Shown here one piece after another: positions 22,145-34,354 of a stretch of 64,000 nucleotides of DNA. Below the pieces are notes generated by a model, which was not told the origin of the DNA, made no database searches, and was given only the letters and a program-made list of their open reading frames with translations. Source of the stretch: Nothophaeocryptopus gaeumannii (Eukaryota; Ascomycota; Dothideomycetes; Mycosphaerellales; Mycosphaerellaceae); the NCBI GenBank assembly GCA_031771865.1, contig JASISA010000036.1:310001-374000 (forward strand), written 5' to 3'. How positions within the stretch are numbered: position 1 is the stretch's first letter; each line of letters opens with the position of its first letter. A program made the position numbers and the translations under genes.

Positions 22145-22640
22145 TCACTGTGCCCAATTTACTGTTCTCAGTTCACCGTGGCCATCCCACCAAGTCCAAC
22201 TCACCGCGACCAAATCACAGTGCTCATCTCGCCTTGCCAACTGATGCTTTTGGATGTCCTTCAGGACCTGTCGCAAGTCGGAAATGAGTCTTTCTTTCGT
22301 GGTCTCCAGAACATCCTTGAACCGAGACTCCCGCTCTGGACTCTTCGCGACCACCACTTCGATGACGGCTTGAGAGAAGTTCTCATTCTAGATCTCTTTT
22401 CCCCACATTTTGGTGCTGTGTCTGCCGTTCTTTCGTATGAAAGCTCGGATGGTAGCGTGATGCTTCTTCTTCTTTTCCTCAAGCTTCTTGAGAGCGACCT
22501 TGACCGTGTGCTTCAAATTCTTCCGCAGCCGAAGATGTTCTTGACACGGTACAATGGCCACGAAGGAAGAGAAGTCCTATCGTATGTTTTCCGAAATGTG
22601 GAAGGCTTTGCTTCCTGCTATTCTTGTGCGATACTACATC
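22145..22640 (-). pseudogene. Decayed partial copy of the neighbouring dynamin-like GTPase (C-terminal region)
   Basis: On the minus strand, the segment reading KVALKKLEEKKKKHHATIRAF then IRKNGRHS parallels the adjacent intact gene's KKKGWVWSTIRAFIRRDGNHK. Downstream, KEI-stop-NENF aligns with KQAWTEQF, the stop being TAG (22389-22387) where the intact gene has Trp TGG. The following helical stretch (RFKDVLETTKERLISDLRQV) matches the gene's TISNALKEQLLGLV helix. A further TAG lies at 22579-22577. No start or GTPase domain was found. It lies just downstream of the intact gene on the same strand, consistent with an old tandem duplication whose 5' part was lost. Confidence 0.6.
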
Positions 22641-22758
22641 TACCGGTATCGCTCCGTGCAGTCCTCATGACTGCGTTAATGCATATTGGACGAGTATATG
22701 TTCATCTCAGAATCCTGCTCATCGCGTCCTCTGTACGTTTCACCAAGCATAGCCTCTA

Positions 22759-25700
22759 CTAGTCATAGCGTCTCTTGATGCGAGCCAGGTCAGCCTTCAC
22801 CTCCTCGAACTTCGGCTCAGCACTCTCCAAGAAAGTGCGGAACTGCTTGCGAAGGCCCTCCTCGGCACGATCATCGATCTTCTCGTCCACGAGATCATCC
22901 AACATGTGGGAGATGTTCTCCAAGATGTCCTCGACCTTGCGGCAGAGGATCTTGCTCTTGGCTTTGCCGTCCTTGGTCAGGGCGGTGGAGAGTTTCTTGA
23001 TCATGACGTCAAATGGAGAACGCTTTCCGGAGAGCTTGAGGTGTGTCTCGAAGGTGGAGACGCTACGTGATTTGACGCCGGGGCCTGTTGAGTTAGTGTC
23101 AGTCAGTCTTGGAAGGCAAAATAGGTGGGAAACTCACCTGAGTCCTCTTTGCAGCTGGTATAGGCCTCCTCCATGGCCTGGTGGAAGTAACCAGAGTGGC
23201 GGTCCTGTGTCAAGTCGAGCTTGATATTTCTGCGAAAGTCAGCTTTGCTCTAATGTATGGGCAGTACTGTACATACCGTAACTCCTTGTCGGTCTCTTCC
23301 TGGAAGTCACGACAACCCTGCTCGATGCCTTCAATCTGTGCAGTCATGATCTCCTCCATGCGGTCCATCGGGAGGACCATGGAATCTGGGTGGCTCTGAA
23401 CAGTCTCAGAGATACCGTGGACCAGGCCCAGGAGCTGCTCTTTGAGCGCATTCGAAATGGTTTGCTGCTGTGAGGTGAAGATTTCCCAGGTATCGTTGAG
23501 TAGACTGACGGCAACTGTCATAAACTGCTCAGTCCAAGCCTGCTTTGGAGCGACTGACGTCTTGTGGTTGCCATCACGCCTAATGAAGGCGCGGATGGTG
23601 GACCAAACCCAGCCCTTCTTCTTCTCTACCTCGCCGGGAGCGGCCTCGACGATTTCGCTCCGGGCATCCTCAATCGGCTTGGCATTGGTGAGCTCGTTGG
23701 CTTCGACTAGGTCATTGAGGTACGACGTAAGCAACTCTGTGACCTTCTCTTGGGGCTTCTTGACGCTCTCGAGGAGCTCGTCTGAGCCTTCGATGGAGTA
23801 CGCCTTGGCCCACATTGCTAGGCCCTTCATGAACACCGTGTATCTGTGGGCGATGTAGTCTTCGAGAGCTTGCAATTGCAATGGAGCAGCCGACTCGAGG
23901 ACGAAATATCGAAGTGCGGGAATACCTGTGTCCTTCGTAGAGAGTCGTGGACCATTGATAATGCGTGCACCTTTGAGGGCGGCGTAGTGCAGGTTTGAGA
24001 CAGCGAAGACTTGGAGTTTCTTGCCCGCTGCCAGATGATCACTCTTCTCATCCTTGAGGCGGCGGATGGTATTCGCGTTCCGGGCGTCGACGAGCAGCTC
24101 GAAGCGCTCTGCTGAAATACGTCGCAGCTCTTCTTCTGCGGCGCCCAGCTGTTGCTGCTGCTCCTTGATCTGGCCAAGAAGCTTGTCTCGAGCCTGTTGA
24201 GTGATGACCTTTTGCTTCTTCTTGCCTTTCGATTCCGCTTTGCCGTCAAGCTTTGCCTGTCGGCTCTCGATCTTCTTGGGTAAGCGTTTCACCAACTTTC
24301 GAAGATCGCGCTCTTGCATGAAGAGCCCGTCATGATCGCCAACGCTCTGGCCCTCGGACACCAGGTGTGCAGCAAGCGCTGGATCGATGTTATCGTCGAT
24401 GCCAGTGCAAATGACGACCATCTTGTAGCTCTTCCCGTATCGCATGAGAAGGCTGTCAACATTGGTATCGGTGATAGCGCGGTCGATCTTGGTGACGACC
24501 CAAATCGAGTCACACATACGCATGGTGTCCAAGCTCGCGTTCACTCTGATCTGGTTGGTGTCATCAAGTCCTGCAAGGCATCAGCAATGGTAAGTTAGAC
24601 AGATGGCACATTGGTGAACGTACCAGGAAGGTCGACAATAGTGACATACTTCAAGATCCGAGGTCCTTCTAGACCAATGCTGGGAGGTTATAGTTAGTGT
24701 ACTAAGAATGCTCGACTGTCATCGCCTTACCGGATCTTCTTGACCAGCGGCCACAGTGCGGGCTGATCGTAGCGAGAGCCGGAGCTGACCAGTGGATCCA
24801 GTTGCTGCAGAAGTTCGTGCTGTGTATCGGCATCGATGTACTCGATGTGATCATCCTCGGCATCTTTCTCCTCCAACATCTGTTCACACCACTGCACGAG
24901 GGTTGAGATTGGTTCATCTGCCGGCCCTTCGAAGCTCTTCTGCAAGAACTCAAAAGCAGCACGAGGAGACTCAAACTCTTCCTTGTCGCAGAAGAGAGAG
25001 CGAAAAGTGTTGAAGGCAGTAGAGGCAAGGCGCTTCAGCTCCTACATCTCCTCCTCATCCATGTCGGGCTGCTGCAAGAAAGCCCACGTGTAGTAGTCTT
25101 TGAGAAGGCGGCCAAGCAATTCACGGATAGCATCAATGTCAAAGTACTCGATCTTCGCAGCGAACGGCTTAGTCTGACCAATGAATGACGACTCATACTC
25201 AGTTCCAATGTAGGTACACGAGCTTCCACCTGCCATCTGCGACTTGTTAGCGAAGTACGTGACAGCGGGTTCAGGTACACTTACAGCTTTTGCCATGTTC
25301 GGCAGGCTCAGGAGGGAGTTCAGAAGCGAACTCTTGCCTGGCTCTCGTCAGCGGAGTCACTCTCATGTCAGTAACACTGCTCACCTGCGCCGGTGTTGCC
25401 CAGCAGTGCAATCTTCTCCCGCTTTGCAAGTGGGATATTTGCGAGCCCATCTACAGTGTTGCGGCAGCCTGTGACACGGTTGCTCGTGCAGTCGGTTCGG
25501 TCAACGATGCTGATGACCTCTTTTGGAATGCTGGTGAGATCGCTGCCGACTTGAGCAAAGTCCTTATCGTAGGCCACGCACTTCGGAAAAGGCTCGTCGT
25601 TCTCATCGTACTCGCACTGGCCGGTGATCCCGTTCTCGCCCTCGTCGTCCTCTTCATCGCTACTGTCCTCCTCACTGTCTGAATCGTCATCGCCGCCGGC

Positions 25701-25817
25701 ATCGTCTTCGTCATCACTGAGGCTGATTATGGGCTTGACGTCTTCCTCATCGTCGCAGTCTTCGTCGTAGCGCTTGCGCTTTCCTGGCGCCGCCTGAAGG
25801 CGTGTTGAGCGCGTCAT
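22759..25817 (-). CDS. Large dynamin-superfamily GTPase (nuclear SLIP-GC/NUGGC-like), with one in-frame TAG
   Basis: This P-loop GTPase belongs to a fungal group resembling nuclear SLIP-GC; the biological role is unknown. Seven exons are in phase: 25817-25385, 25337-25285, 25236-24731, 24679-24624, 24570-23277, 23229-23138 and 23084-22759 (919 codons plus stop). The N-terminus has a basic KRKR and long Asp/Glu runs. The P loop GNTGAGKSSLLNSLL is split by intron one. G3 is DLPGLDDTNQIR and G4 is VVTKIDRA. The C-terminal half is helical with a Lys-rich coiled coil (QQARDKLLGQIKEQQQQL). Exon three contains one stop, TAG at 25044-25042, between DMDEEEM and ELKRLASTAFNTFRSLF. Coding sequence continues in the same frame on both sides, and no splice pair removes it in phase. 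It may be a recent null allele, a sequence error or readthrough. Confidence 0.85.
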
Positions 25818-26602
25818 GCTTCTAGCTTGATGTCGCTGTGGTCTTCTTGATGGTTCTGGCAGATGAACGGTGCTCGTGAAAGAGTATGCGTCAAGTGGAT
25901 GTGTGTGAAGATGCAAGATCTGAAGTGAGGAGTTGAAATATCGAGGTCGCTGCTCGATGTGAAGTTTGCGAGGCAGCGGTTGAGGCACCTACCGACAAAT
26001 GTGAAGTCTGAAAGTTCACCTGGCCCCATAGTGAAGCGACAATAGGCACGCCATTGACAACACAATGTGAAACTGGGATTACATCTAAGAGCAATGCAAT
26101 GTTAGCGTATCGTTTGAACGCGTTCGCCCACGGACAATACGATGCAGATGATGCGCAAGACCTGAATGCCTCGACGGTCTTCGCATTGAAAATTGCTGCA
26201 GAAGTCGAGCGGCATAATCAGACTAGTTTGGGCAGAGGGAGCATAGAGGAGAATGCAGGAGAGCACATGAAGCTGAAGTCTGCCGGCCGGCCGGACCCTG
26301 AGCCGGGATTGACGGGATTTACGGGACCGGGGTTGAGCAAGCGACGTCAAAGGGCTTGGCTTGGCTGGCAGTTGCGAGTCGCATCGACTTCCGCTGGCAC
26401 GCACGCGACAACTCCCCTCGTCCTAACAAAGACACCTGCCGCAGACAAACAATTCTCTGATCACAGTCTTCATCATAATCAGCTTGCGCGACACGTCCGA
26501 CGACACTGATCCCGCAACTTCCGTCCTGCCACTACTCGATCGCTACCAATCTTCACCAGGCGGCTGGCTGTCTTCTTCCATTTCCTTTGAGCGCATCGAG
26601 CC
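25818..26602. other. Divergent intergenic between the GTPase and a small membrane protein
   Basis: This ~785-base divergent promoter region has an open frame on plus (26054-26509, 151 codons) but no recognisable composition. A ggccggccgg palindromic run lies near 26284. No RNA gene was seen. Confidence 0.5.
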
Positions 26603-27136
26603 ATGTTCTGCCTGCGCTCGTGGCTTCCAGTACTGATATTCATGTAAGCCGTTTTCCGTTAAGAGTGCGAGAGGACAAGTTCTAACAAACATCGAAGTCT
26701 GAATGCCAGCCCGATCTACACTATCTGCTTTCTGACCGCTTACTACTGGCTTCAAAAACCTTGCGTCTACTGCAGCATACTTCTATTCGTCCTCGTATTC
26801 TCGATATTCGACCTCAGCGCAGATTGGTTCGAGCCACGATGGCAGGGTAGCACTGCTGCTCTGACGGAGACTGCAGCGGCATATCTGGGTGGAAACGCGA
26901 CGTTGACCGAAGTTGTACTGGAGACTGCCAGCTTGGCGATATCATCGATTAATGGCACAGGTGGATCATTGGCAAGCACAGCCATGGATAATATGAGGAG
27001 GAAGCTGGCGGGCGAGTCCAGCTCTGCGGTAGTGACGAGTATACCAAGCGGACTCAGCGCTTTTGAGTTGTCACGAACGATACTGGATAAGCGGCAACTA
27101 CGCATTCTTTGTTTGGGCGTTGTCGTGCGGATATGA
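26603..27136 (+). CDS. Small predicted membrane protein, two N-terminal transmembrane segments
   Basis: I do not recognise a named family. Exon one (26603-26643) encodes MFCLRSWLPVLIF. The intron (26644-26697, GTAAGC...CGAAG with a TCTAAC branch point) joins in phase to exon two (26698-27136), giving 159 residues. A second in-frame acceptor 12 nt later (before 26710) would remove four residues. Two hydrophobic segments lie at residues ~8-31 and ~36-52 (YCSILLFVLVFSIF), separated by a short WLQKPC turn. The remaining ~105 residues are Ala/Ser/Thr-rich and soluble-looking, starting at DWFEPRW. The phase-closing intron with consensus signals and the hydrophobic pattern suggest a real gene, but no conserved domain is visible. 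Confidence 0.5.
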
Positions 27137-27505
27137 AAGGGGAGTCATGGAAACGGTTGCCTACGATTGCGTGCGACAAGCATGGATGGAGTTTTGATGA
27201 GCATTTGCAGGGAATACATGAATGCGACCCCGAAGATACCCAACGCCTGCGAGAGGCACCACGATAGATAGAATATCGCGCAAGTTGGCGCCCATCTTGC
27301 TCTGAGTCCTGAGAATATATCACTACTTCCTCAGCACGTGAACTAGTGTTTGTTTCGTGAATCCTTGGAGGAGCTCAGGCCACGTCCACACTCCGCTCTG
27401 CTGTTTTGCCCGATCGCGGCTCATCACAACTTTGACATTGCACCATCACACATGGCAGTGTGACCATCGTCTGTTTGCTGTCCTGCACCTCGCCAGAAGA
27501 GCCGC
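27137..27505. other. Intergenic upstream of the aminopeptidase
   Basis: This contains the 3' end of the small membrane protein gene and the aminopeptidase promoter. Nothing else is evident. Confidence 0.55.
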
Positions 27506-30500
27506 ATGCCCACTTCGCGCGCATTGAAGCGGCTTTACCAGTTGCGAAATCCGCCTTCCCTACTCAGCGGGGCAGCAGCACTGCGTCGGGATTCATGCCG
27601 CATCAGAGCAACATTCCTCTCCTTCTCACATAGGACGCAAACGCCGCCGAAACCCTTCTCAACTATCACATCACCCGCACACAGACTCTCGATCCGTAAA
27701 GTCAGGAATACAAACATCGAAGCCAGACCGGCCTGGTGCAATTCGTGTTCGAACCTTCGATACTGCTCCAGTCACGCCTCCAGCAGCTTGATCAAGATGG
27801 CGAGCGATAGAGATGTGCTGTCTGACCATGTCAAGCCGACCAACTATGCCATTGCTCTGACCGATTTAAAAGCCGGCGAGCCATGGACATACCAAGGCAA
27901 AGTCGACATCGATCTCCAAGTGAAGAAGTCTACGAAGTCCATCACTTTGAACACACACGAGTTGAAGGTCCACTCCGCAGAAGTCGTTGCAGACTCCGGG
28001 AAGCACTCCTCAGCGGTGAAGGCTTCGAACATATCGTTCGACGAGAAGAACCAACGATGCACGTTCTCTTTCGACCAGGCGTTGCAGGAGTCGCCAAAGA
28101 CCGTGCTGTCCATCTCTTTTGAAGGCATCATGAACAATCACATGGCTGGCTTCTACCGATCAAAGTACGAGCCCGCTTCTGAGCCTTCCAAGGGAGTTGC
28201 AAAGGATAACGACAACCACTACATGTTCTCCACTCAATTCGAGAGCTCCGACGCTCGTAGAGCCTTCCCATGCTTCGACGAGCCTAACCTCAAGGCCACG
28301 TTCGACTTCGAGATTGAGATTCCAGACGACCTCGTAGCATTGAGCAATATGCCGGAGAAAGAGACAAAGAAGAGCAAGGACGGCCACAAAGTTGTCAGCT
28401 TTGAGCGGACACCAGTCATGTCGACATATCTCCTTGCGTGGGCGTTCGGAGACTTCGTATGTTGAGCCCGTTCTGGGGTCTTGCAGAATATGGCGCTGAC
28501 TGTTGATGCAGGAGTATATCGAGGACTATACCCGGCGGAAATACAACGGCAAGAGCTTGCCCGTGCGAGTGTACACCACCAGAGGCCTAAAGCAGCAGGG
28601 TCAATTGGCTCTGGAGAGCGCCCACCAAATCGTTGATTACTTCTCTGAGGTATGTGCATACCCTATTTGTATTTGCAGAACAAGACTGACTTTTCCGCAG
28701 ATCTTCGAGATCGACTATCCTCTCCCAAAGGTCGATCTGCTCGCTGTGCATGAGTTTGTGAGTTCCTCCCACTCCGTTCAGATTACCGCCGCCGAGCTGA
28801 CGGCTGCAGGCAATCATACGTCTTCTCGTCCCTCACTGCTGGTACTCTTTGCTGACCGGTGTTGCTAGTCTCACGGTGCTATGGAGAACTGGGGTCTCAT
28901 CACCTACCGCACAACTGCTGTTCTGTTCGACGAATACGCTTCAGATCAAAAGTACCGAAACCGTGTGGTATACGTTGTTGCGCACGAGCTCGCTCACCAA
29001 TGGTTCGGCAACTTGGTCACCATGGATTGGTGGAACGAGCTCTGGCTGAACGAAGGTAATACTGCCAAATCTGCACTGTGAAGACAATTGACTGACATAA
29101 TCTTCAACAGGCTTTGCAACCTGGGTTGGCTGGTACGCCGTCGACTATCTCCACCCGGATTGGAACGTTTGGGGCCAATTCGTCACGGACAGCATGCAAA
29201 TGGCGTTCCAGCTTGACAGCTTGCGCACAAGCCATCCGATTGAGGTTCCTGTCCGCAATGCCCTTGAGGTCGACCAAATCTTTGATCACATCAGCTACCT
29301 GAAAGGCAGCTCGGTCATTCGCATGCTTGCCTCGCACCTCGGAGTGAAAACTTTCCTGAAGGGAGTCGCAGAGTACTTGAAAGGACACACCTACGCAAAT
29401 GCGACGACCAACGATCTCTGGTCGGCTTTGAGCAAGGTCTCCGGCCAAGATGTCACCACATTCATGGACCCATGGATTCGCAAAATTGGATTCCCAGTTG
29501 TCACAGTGGCTGAAGAGCCTGGTCAGATCAGCGTGAAGCAGTCGCGATTTCTGAGTGCTGGCGACGTGAAGCCTGAGGAGGACACCACGACTTGGTGGAT
29601 TCCTCTTGGTCTGAAGACCGGCCCACAAGCAACTGATGCCAAGCGTGAGGCACTGACCACCAAGGAGGATACTTACCGAGACATCGATACGGAATTTTAC
29701 AAAGTCAACGCTGATCAAACTGGTTTCTACCGCACCAACCTACCACCAGCTAGATTAACAGAGCTGGCGAAAGGTCTTGACAAACTCTCTGTTCAAGACA
29801 ATATCGGGCTCGTTGGCGATGCTGCTGCGCTTGCAGTTGCTGGGCAAGGTACCACCGCTGCTGTGCTCTCTTTCCTAGAAGGCTTCGTCAGCGAGACTAA
29901 CTACCTTGTCTGGTCGGAGGTGCTCACAAGCTTGGGCAAGATTCGACGCATCTTCTCTTCGGACGAAAAAGTCTCGGAAGGTCTTCGCAACTACACACTG
30001 AAGTTGGTGACCGCCGCAACCGACAAGATTGGTTGGGATTTTGCGCCCTCTGATGACTACCTCACCGGCCAGCTCCGCGCTCTTCTTATCTCCACTGCGG
30101 GTCTCGTTGGGCATGAGAAAGTCATCGCTGAAGCACAGAAGAAATTCAAAGCTTTTGAGAGCGGAGACGCCAAGGCGATTCACCCATCGCTGCGGGCAGC
30201 TGTCTTCAAGATTTCTATCAAGAATGGAGGACCAGAAGCATACCAAGCTATTCAAAAGGAGTTCTTGACGACCAAATCCATCGATGGCAGAGAGATCACG
30301 CTTCAGTCCATGGGCTCGGTGCAAACGGCCGAGCTTGCCTTGGACTATCTGAAGTTCGCGTTTGGCGGCAACGTGGCCATCCAGGATCTGCACTCCGTTG
30401 GTGCCGCTCTCGCTAACAACTCAAAGGTTCGCGATATAGTGTGGGGGTATATCAAGTCGGAGTGGCCCATGATCAGGGAAAAGCTTGGCGGCAATATGGT

Positions 30501-30714
30501 CGTTCTAGAGCGCTTCCTGCGAATGAGTTTGCAAAAGTTCGCCAGCGCAGACGTCGAGAAGGACATCGCGGCCTTTTTCGCCGACAAGGACAACACCGGC
30601 TACGATCGAGGCCTGGCAGTGGTCAGCGATACCATCAAGGGCAATGCGAGCTACAAAGAGCGGGATCTGGAGAATACTCGCGAGTGGTTGGCCACTCACG
30701 GCTATTCTCGGTAG
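27506..30714 (+). CDS. APE2: M1-family zinc aminopeptidase (APE2/AAP1-type)
   Basis: This puromycin-sensitive-type aminopeptidase removes N-terminal residues from peptides. Exons 27506-28456, 28512-28649, 28701-28757, 28869-29055 and 29111-30714 are all in phase. The gluzincin site is complete: exopeptidase motif GAMENW, then HELAHQ and the third zinc ligand in LWLNEG, with a catalytic Tyr expected in the following region. Two starts are possible. The first ATG (27506) gives 978 residues with a ~97-residue extension that is Arg/Ser-rich and nearly acid-free, like a mitochondrial presequence. The second (27797, ASDRDVLSDHVKPTNY) gives the usual cytosolic 881-residue form. The extension is open throughout, so dual targeting is plausible. 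The C-terminal ERAP1-like helical domain is intact to the stop. Confidence 0.95.
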
Positions 30715-31503
30715 GAAAGAGGTGGAACGTGCGGCATTCTCATATGAAAACCGTGTTGAGGGCGCTACGACCGATGAGAATGACTCCGTCAGGACTCGAG
30801 TAAGTCAAAATGGGCGAGTCTCAGGAGCAGCGTAGGTCGGTTCGTAGCGGATAGTAGGTATCGCACAACCGTCGCGCCGCTCAATCGCTCATTGTCCCAA
30901 CTCCCAGCCTCCCCCTGCCCGTTGCGCGATGACTTGATTGTCACAACAGAGACTGCGCGCACTCATTGTTGGCCGCGATTGCTTCGCGAATGACGTTGCG
31001 CTTTCCGCCAGAAGCTCACCTGCGAGGCAGTTGCATTGTCACATGTGCGGTTGATTGCGCTTGCCATCGTCGCCCGCTTTCTATTTAGAACTCCCACTCC
31101 GCTCCCACGTTCTCCCTCGTGCAACACCTTCTGGCTCCCACTTCTAACTTCGCACACTCCCTACACCGACGACGACGTTCCTTCTTCATCAGACACGCGA
31201 ACCATCGTTGAACATCCAGTCGTGGGCGACGCCGATCCCCTCACTTGCAGCAGGCGCGAGATACCACCTTCCCTCTGAGCGACCCGAGTACGCCGACAAC
31301 TGCCCACCGCCACCTCCTCCATCGCACGTTCACCGACATCTTCCTCGCCGTCACCGCATCTCGCGCCCGCCACACGATACCGGCATCTTATCGAGGCCCC
31401 CTTCATCTTCTTGTTCATTCACCTTCACCTCATTCACCGACGAACAGCAGCGTGCGCCACCAACTCCAACTTACAAATAGCTCCTACCTCACGCGACATC
31501 AGT
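30715..31503. other. Intergenic: aminopeptidase 3' end and pyrimidine-rich leader of the PUF gene
   Basis: From ~31080 to 31500 the plus strand is strongly C/T-rich (repeated ccac, ttcacc, cctc), as in long fungal promoters or leaders. Open frames there are low complexity. No RNA gene was noticed. Confidence 0.55.
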
Positions 31504-33731
31504 ATGGAGTGGAACGGATCTCCAGTCAAGAAGGCTTCCGCCTCTTTCACCATCTTCGACGAAAACGCCAGCAACAGCCAGGTTTGTGTAACCGTTGATC
31601 GTCATCGTCCCACCACTAAACGCTGACTTCTGCCGCAGTTGGGCCTGAAGCGCACTGCGAGTGCCCTCCCGTTACCTCTGACAACTTCCAAGTTCGCCAA
31701 CCGCGGACCTGCACCCAAGGTGCGTCTTCTTCCCGCAGACTTTGCCCTTCACCCGCACCTTATTGCTAATTCCTCACCACAGAAGCCGAACATGGAGTCT
31801 CCTGTCGGCGAGCTTCTCGCTAAGCTTAACGCGCAGCAGGAACTCCTCTCGCGTCAGCAGCGCGACCTCGAGGACAACCGCAGCACTGGATCCAATGTCA
31901 CAGACCCGTATGCCAACACGCCACCAAGCGATACTGCTGGCGACGCCGGCCCAGACTCTGCTGAATTCTTGCGCATGAGAAAGGAGCTCGAGCTCGCCCA
32001 CGAGCGCATAGCTCAGATGAACCTTCAGATCACCCAGTCTCATCTAGCTCAGCACACCATGGAGGAGGCCATTGGCTCGCCCTTCCCAGCTGCTCAACAC
32101 CTTGCTGCCAACATCCCTGGCCACGCTATGATGCAGCCCACGAACGCCTTTCCGCAGGCAGCTGCTAAGTACAGCCGTGCGTCGACTCCGTTCGCTCGCG
32201 GTGGCAGCTTCAACATGCCCAACATACCTCAGCAGCAGTCGTAAGTATCTCCTTGGCTCCATCTTCGTCTTGTTTTTGCATGTGACTGACTCGTACCAGC
32301 TTTGACGGCGTGCCAGGCCTGACGCGTGCCCAGTCTGGCTACAGCAACCGCACTGGCTACACACCACCGATGACCCCGGCGCCCTTCCAGATGCAGTACA
32401 ACGTGTCCAATGCGGCAGCTGCAGCTTCGCAGGCTCATCAGCATGCACCAATTGGCAAGAGGCTCTCCCCGACCGCCACAGAGTTTGGTGTCGGTCACGG
32501 CCAGTATGGCGTTCAGCAGCCGGCATCAACATATGTCAACACTACTGAGCCGCTCAACTACCGCCGTCTTCTAGACCGCAACCTGAGCTGCAACTGGAAG
32601 TACATTGTCGATAAGATCGTCTGCAACAATGACCAGCAGGCATCTATCTTCCTGCAGCAGAAGCTGAAGGTCGGCACTCCAGAGCAGAAGTTCGAGATTG
32701 TGCAGTCCATCATCGACCAGGCGTACCCACTCATGGTCAACCGCTTCGGTAACTTCCTTGTGCAGCGCTGCTTCGAGCACGGCACTCCAGAGCAGGTTGT
32801 CTCCATCGCTCAAGCTATCCGCGGTAACACTCTTAACCTCAGCATGGACGCCTTCGGCTGCCACGTCGTCCAGAAGGCCTTCGACTGCGTGCCTGAAGAG
32901 TACAAGGCCATCATGGTCCACGAGCTACTTCGCCGCATTCCAGAGACGGTTATTCACCGCTACGCCTGTCATGTTTGGCAGAAGCTCTTCGAGCTCCGCT
33001 GGAGCGACTCGCCGCCGCAGATTATGAAGTACGTCAACGAGGCGCTCCGCGGCATGTGGCACGAGGTCGCGCTTGGCGAGACTGGCAGTCTTGTCGTCCA
33101 GAACATCTTCGAGAACTGCCTTGAGGAGGACAAGCGCCCATGCATCAACGAGGTCCTGGCCAGCATCGATGTGGTCGCTCACGGCCAGTTCGGCAACTGG
33201 TGCATACAGCACATCTGCGAGCACGGCTCTGTGCCAGACCGCACCCGCGCTATCGACCACGTCATTCGCTTCGCAACTGAGTACAGCATGGACCAGTTTG
33301 CTTCCAAGGTGGTTGAGAAGTGTCTCAAGATCGGCGGCACTGACTTCCTGGACCGCTACCTCGACCGCGTGTGCGAGGCTCGCCCAGATCGTCCACGCAT
33401 GCCTCTCATTGACATCGCCGGCGACCAGTTCGGCAACTATCTCGTTCAATACATTCTTACCCACGGAGATCCTGAGCGTCGCGAGATTGTCGCCGCCCAC
33501 GTTCGCAAGCACATGGTTTCACTTCGCGGCTCCAAGTACGGCTCTCGCGTCGCCATGCTCTGCTGTAACCCGGCCTTCGCCACTCGTCCAGGACCACCAG
33601 CTGGCCTTCCAATGGCCGGTCGTCACAACGGCTCGTACGGTGGTGACCGCTTCGGCCAGGACATGTCTCGTCCATTCCCAGCTGAGCGCCCATACATGGG
33701 TCGCGGCGGCTACGGTGGAGGTTATCGCTGA
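31504..33731 (+). CDS. PUF (Pumilio-family) RNA-binding protein
   Basis: This is a cytoplasmic mRNA-binding regulator of translation and decay. Exons 31504-31581, 31639-31719, 31783-32240 and 32300-33731 give 682 residues. The N-terminal third is disordered, with a helix at ELLAKLNAQQELLSRQQRDLEDN and another at FLRMRKELELAHERIAQMNLQ. PUF repeats occupy ~300-640, recognised by core triplets such as NRFGNFLVQRCFEHG, DAFGCHVVQKAF, ETGSLVVQNIFENC, GQFGNWCIQHICEHG, DQFASKVVEKCL and DQFGNYLVQYILTHG. The C-terminus is Gly/Arg-rich (GRGGYGGGYR). The architecture resembles the fungal Pumilio proteins without RRM more than Jsn1/Puf1, which carries one. The gene does not fix a target motif. The start is followed by a short conserved-looking KRTASALPLP block in exon two. 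Confidence 0.93.
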
Positions 33732-34354
33732 AATGCTTCTCATCTACTGCCATCTGGAGTGGACCACCATCTTCGGCGCACCACCCAAGATCACCGCATC
33801 GACGAACTACCACCACACGATCGCTCTCATTTACGCTGCCGTCTAGGCTAGCTTGCCTGCTCGCTTTCTACATCACAAACTACGCTTGGGTTTGACTTGC
33901 CTGGAGCACGTTGGATTGGGAGGTATGGTTACTGAGGTTGCTATCACCATCTTGGCGCCTTTGTATCACACCAGAGCAGGCAAGATTGCAGGCCAGTCTT
34001 GCATACCACTATTGCCTATACATCTTAGCCATCTTCAGGCGATGTCTCTTGTTTGTTTTGCATCAAAAGAAAAGGAGGGAAGAGGAAACGGTTCAAAAAA
34101 GGAAGGGAGACAAAACGAGTTTGAAGTTTCATCAATTGCGAAAAGTAAAAGGAGGTACAAGATGGAGATCGCTGAGCTACGGACAGTTTGCTGATATCAT
34201 ACTTGCTGCCATGCTTGGACTGGAGATGCTTGTGTGTGTAACTGTAATTGTAGATTCTAGTGTTTTGCGATAATCAGACTGAAAATTTGCATCTTAGCAG
34301 AATTCGTTACTTTCGTTTCGTTTATTCGAAAGTTGTTTGGGTATCATAGAAAGA
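33732..34354. other. Convergent 3' region of the PUF and J-protein genes
   Basis: PUF (plus) and the J protein (minus) end toward each other. An A/G-rich tract (34060-34160: aaaagaaaaggagggaagagg, ggttcaaaaaaggaaggg) and T-rich tracts (34250-34340) look like 3' untranslated and polyadenylation sequence. Nothing else was seen. Confidence 0.55.

Noticed and set aside
22100..22762. 220-codon plus-strand frame
   Set aside because: The opposite strand carries the GTPase-like remnant with matching residues. The plus frame is its shadow.
32925..33512. 195-codon minus frame inside the PUF gene
   Set aside because: It is antisense to complete PUF repeats.
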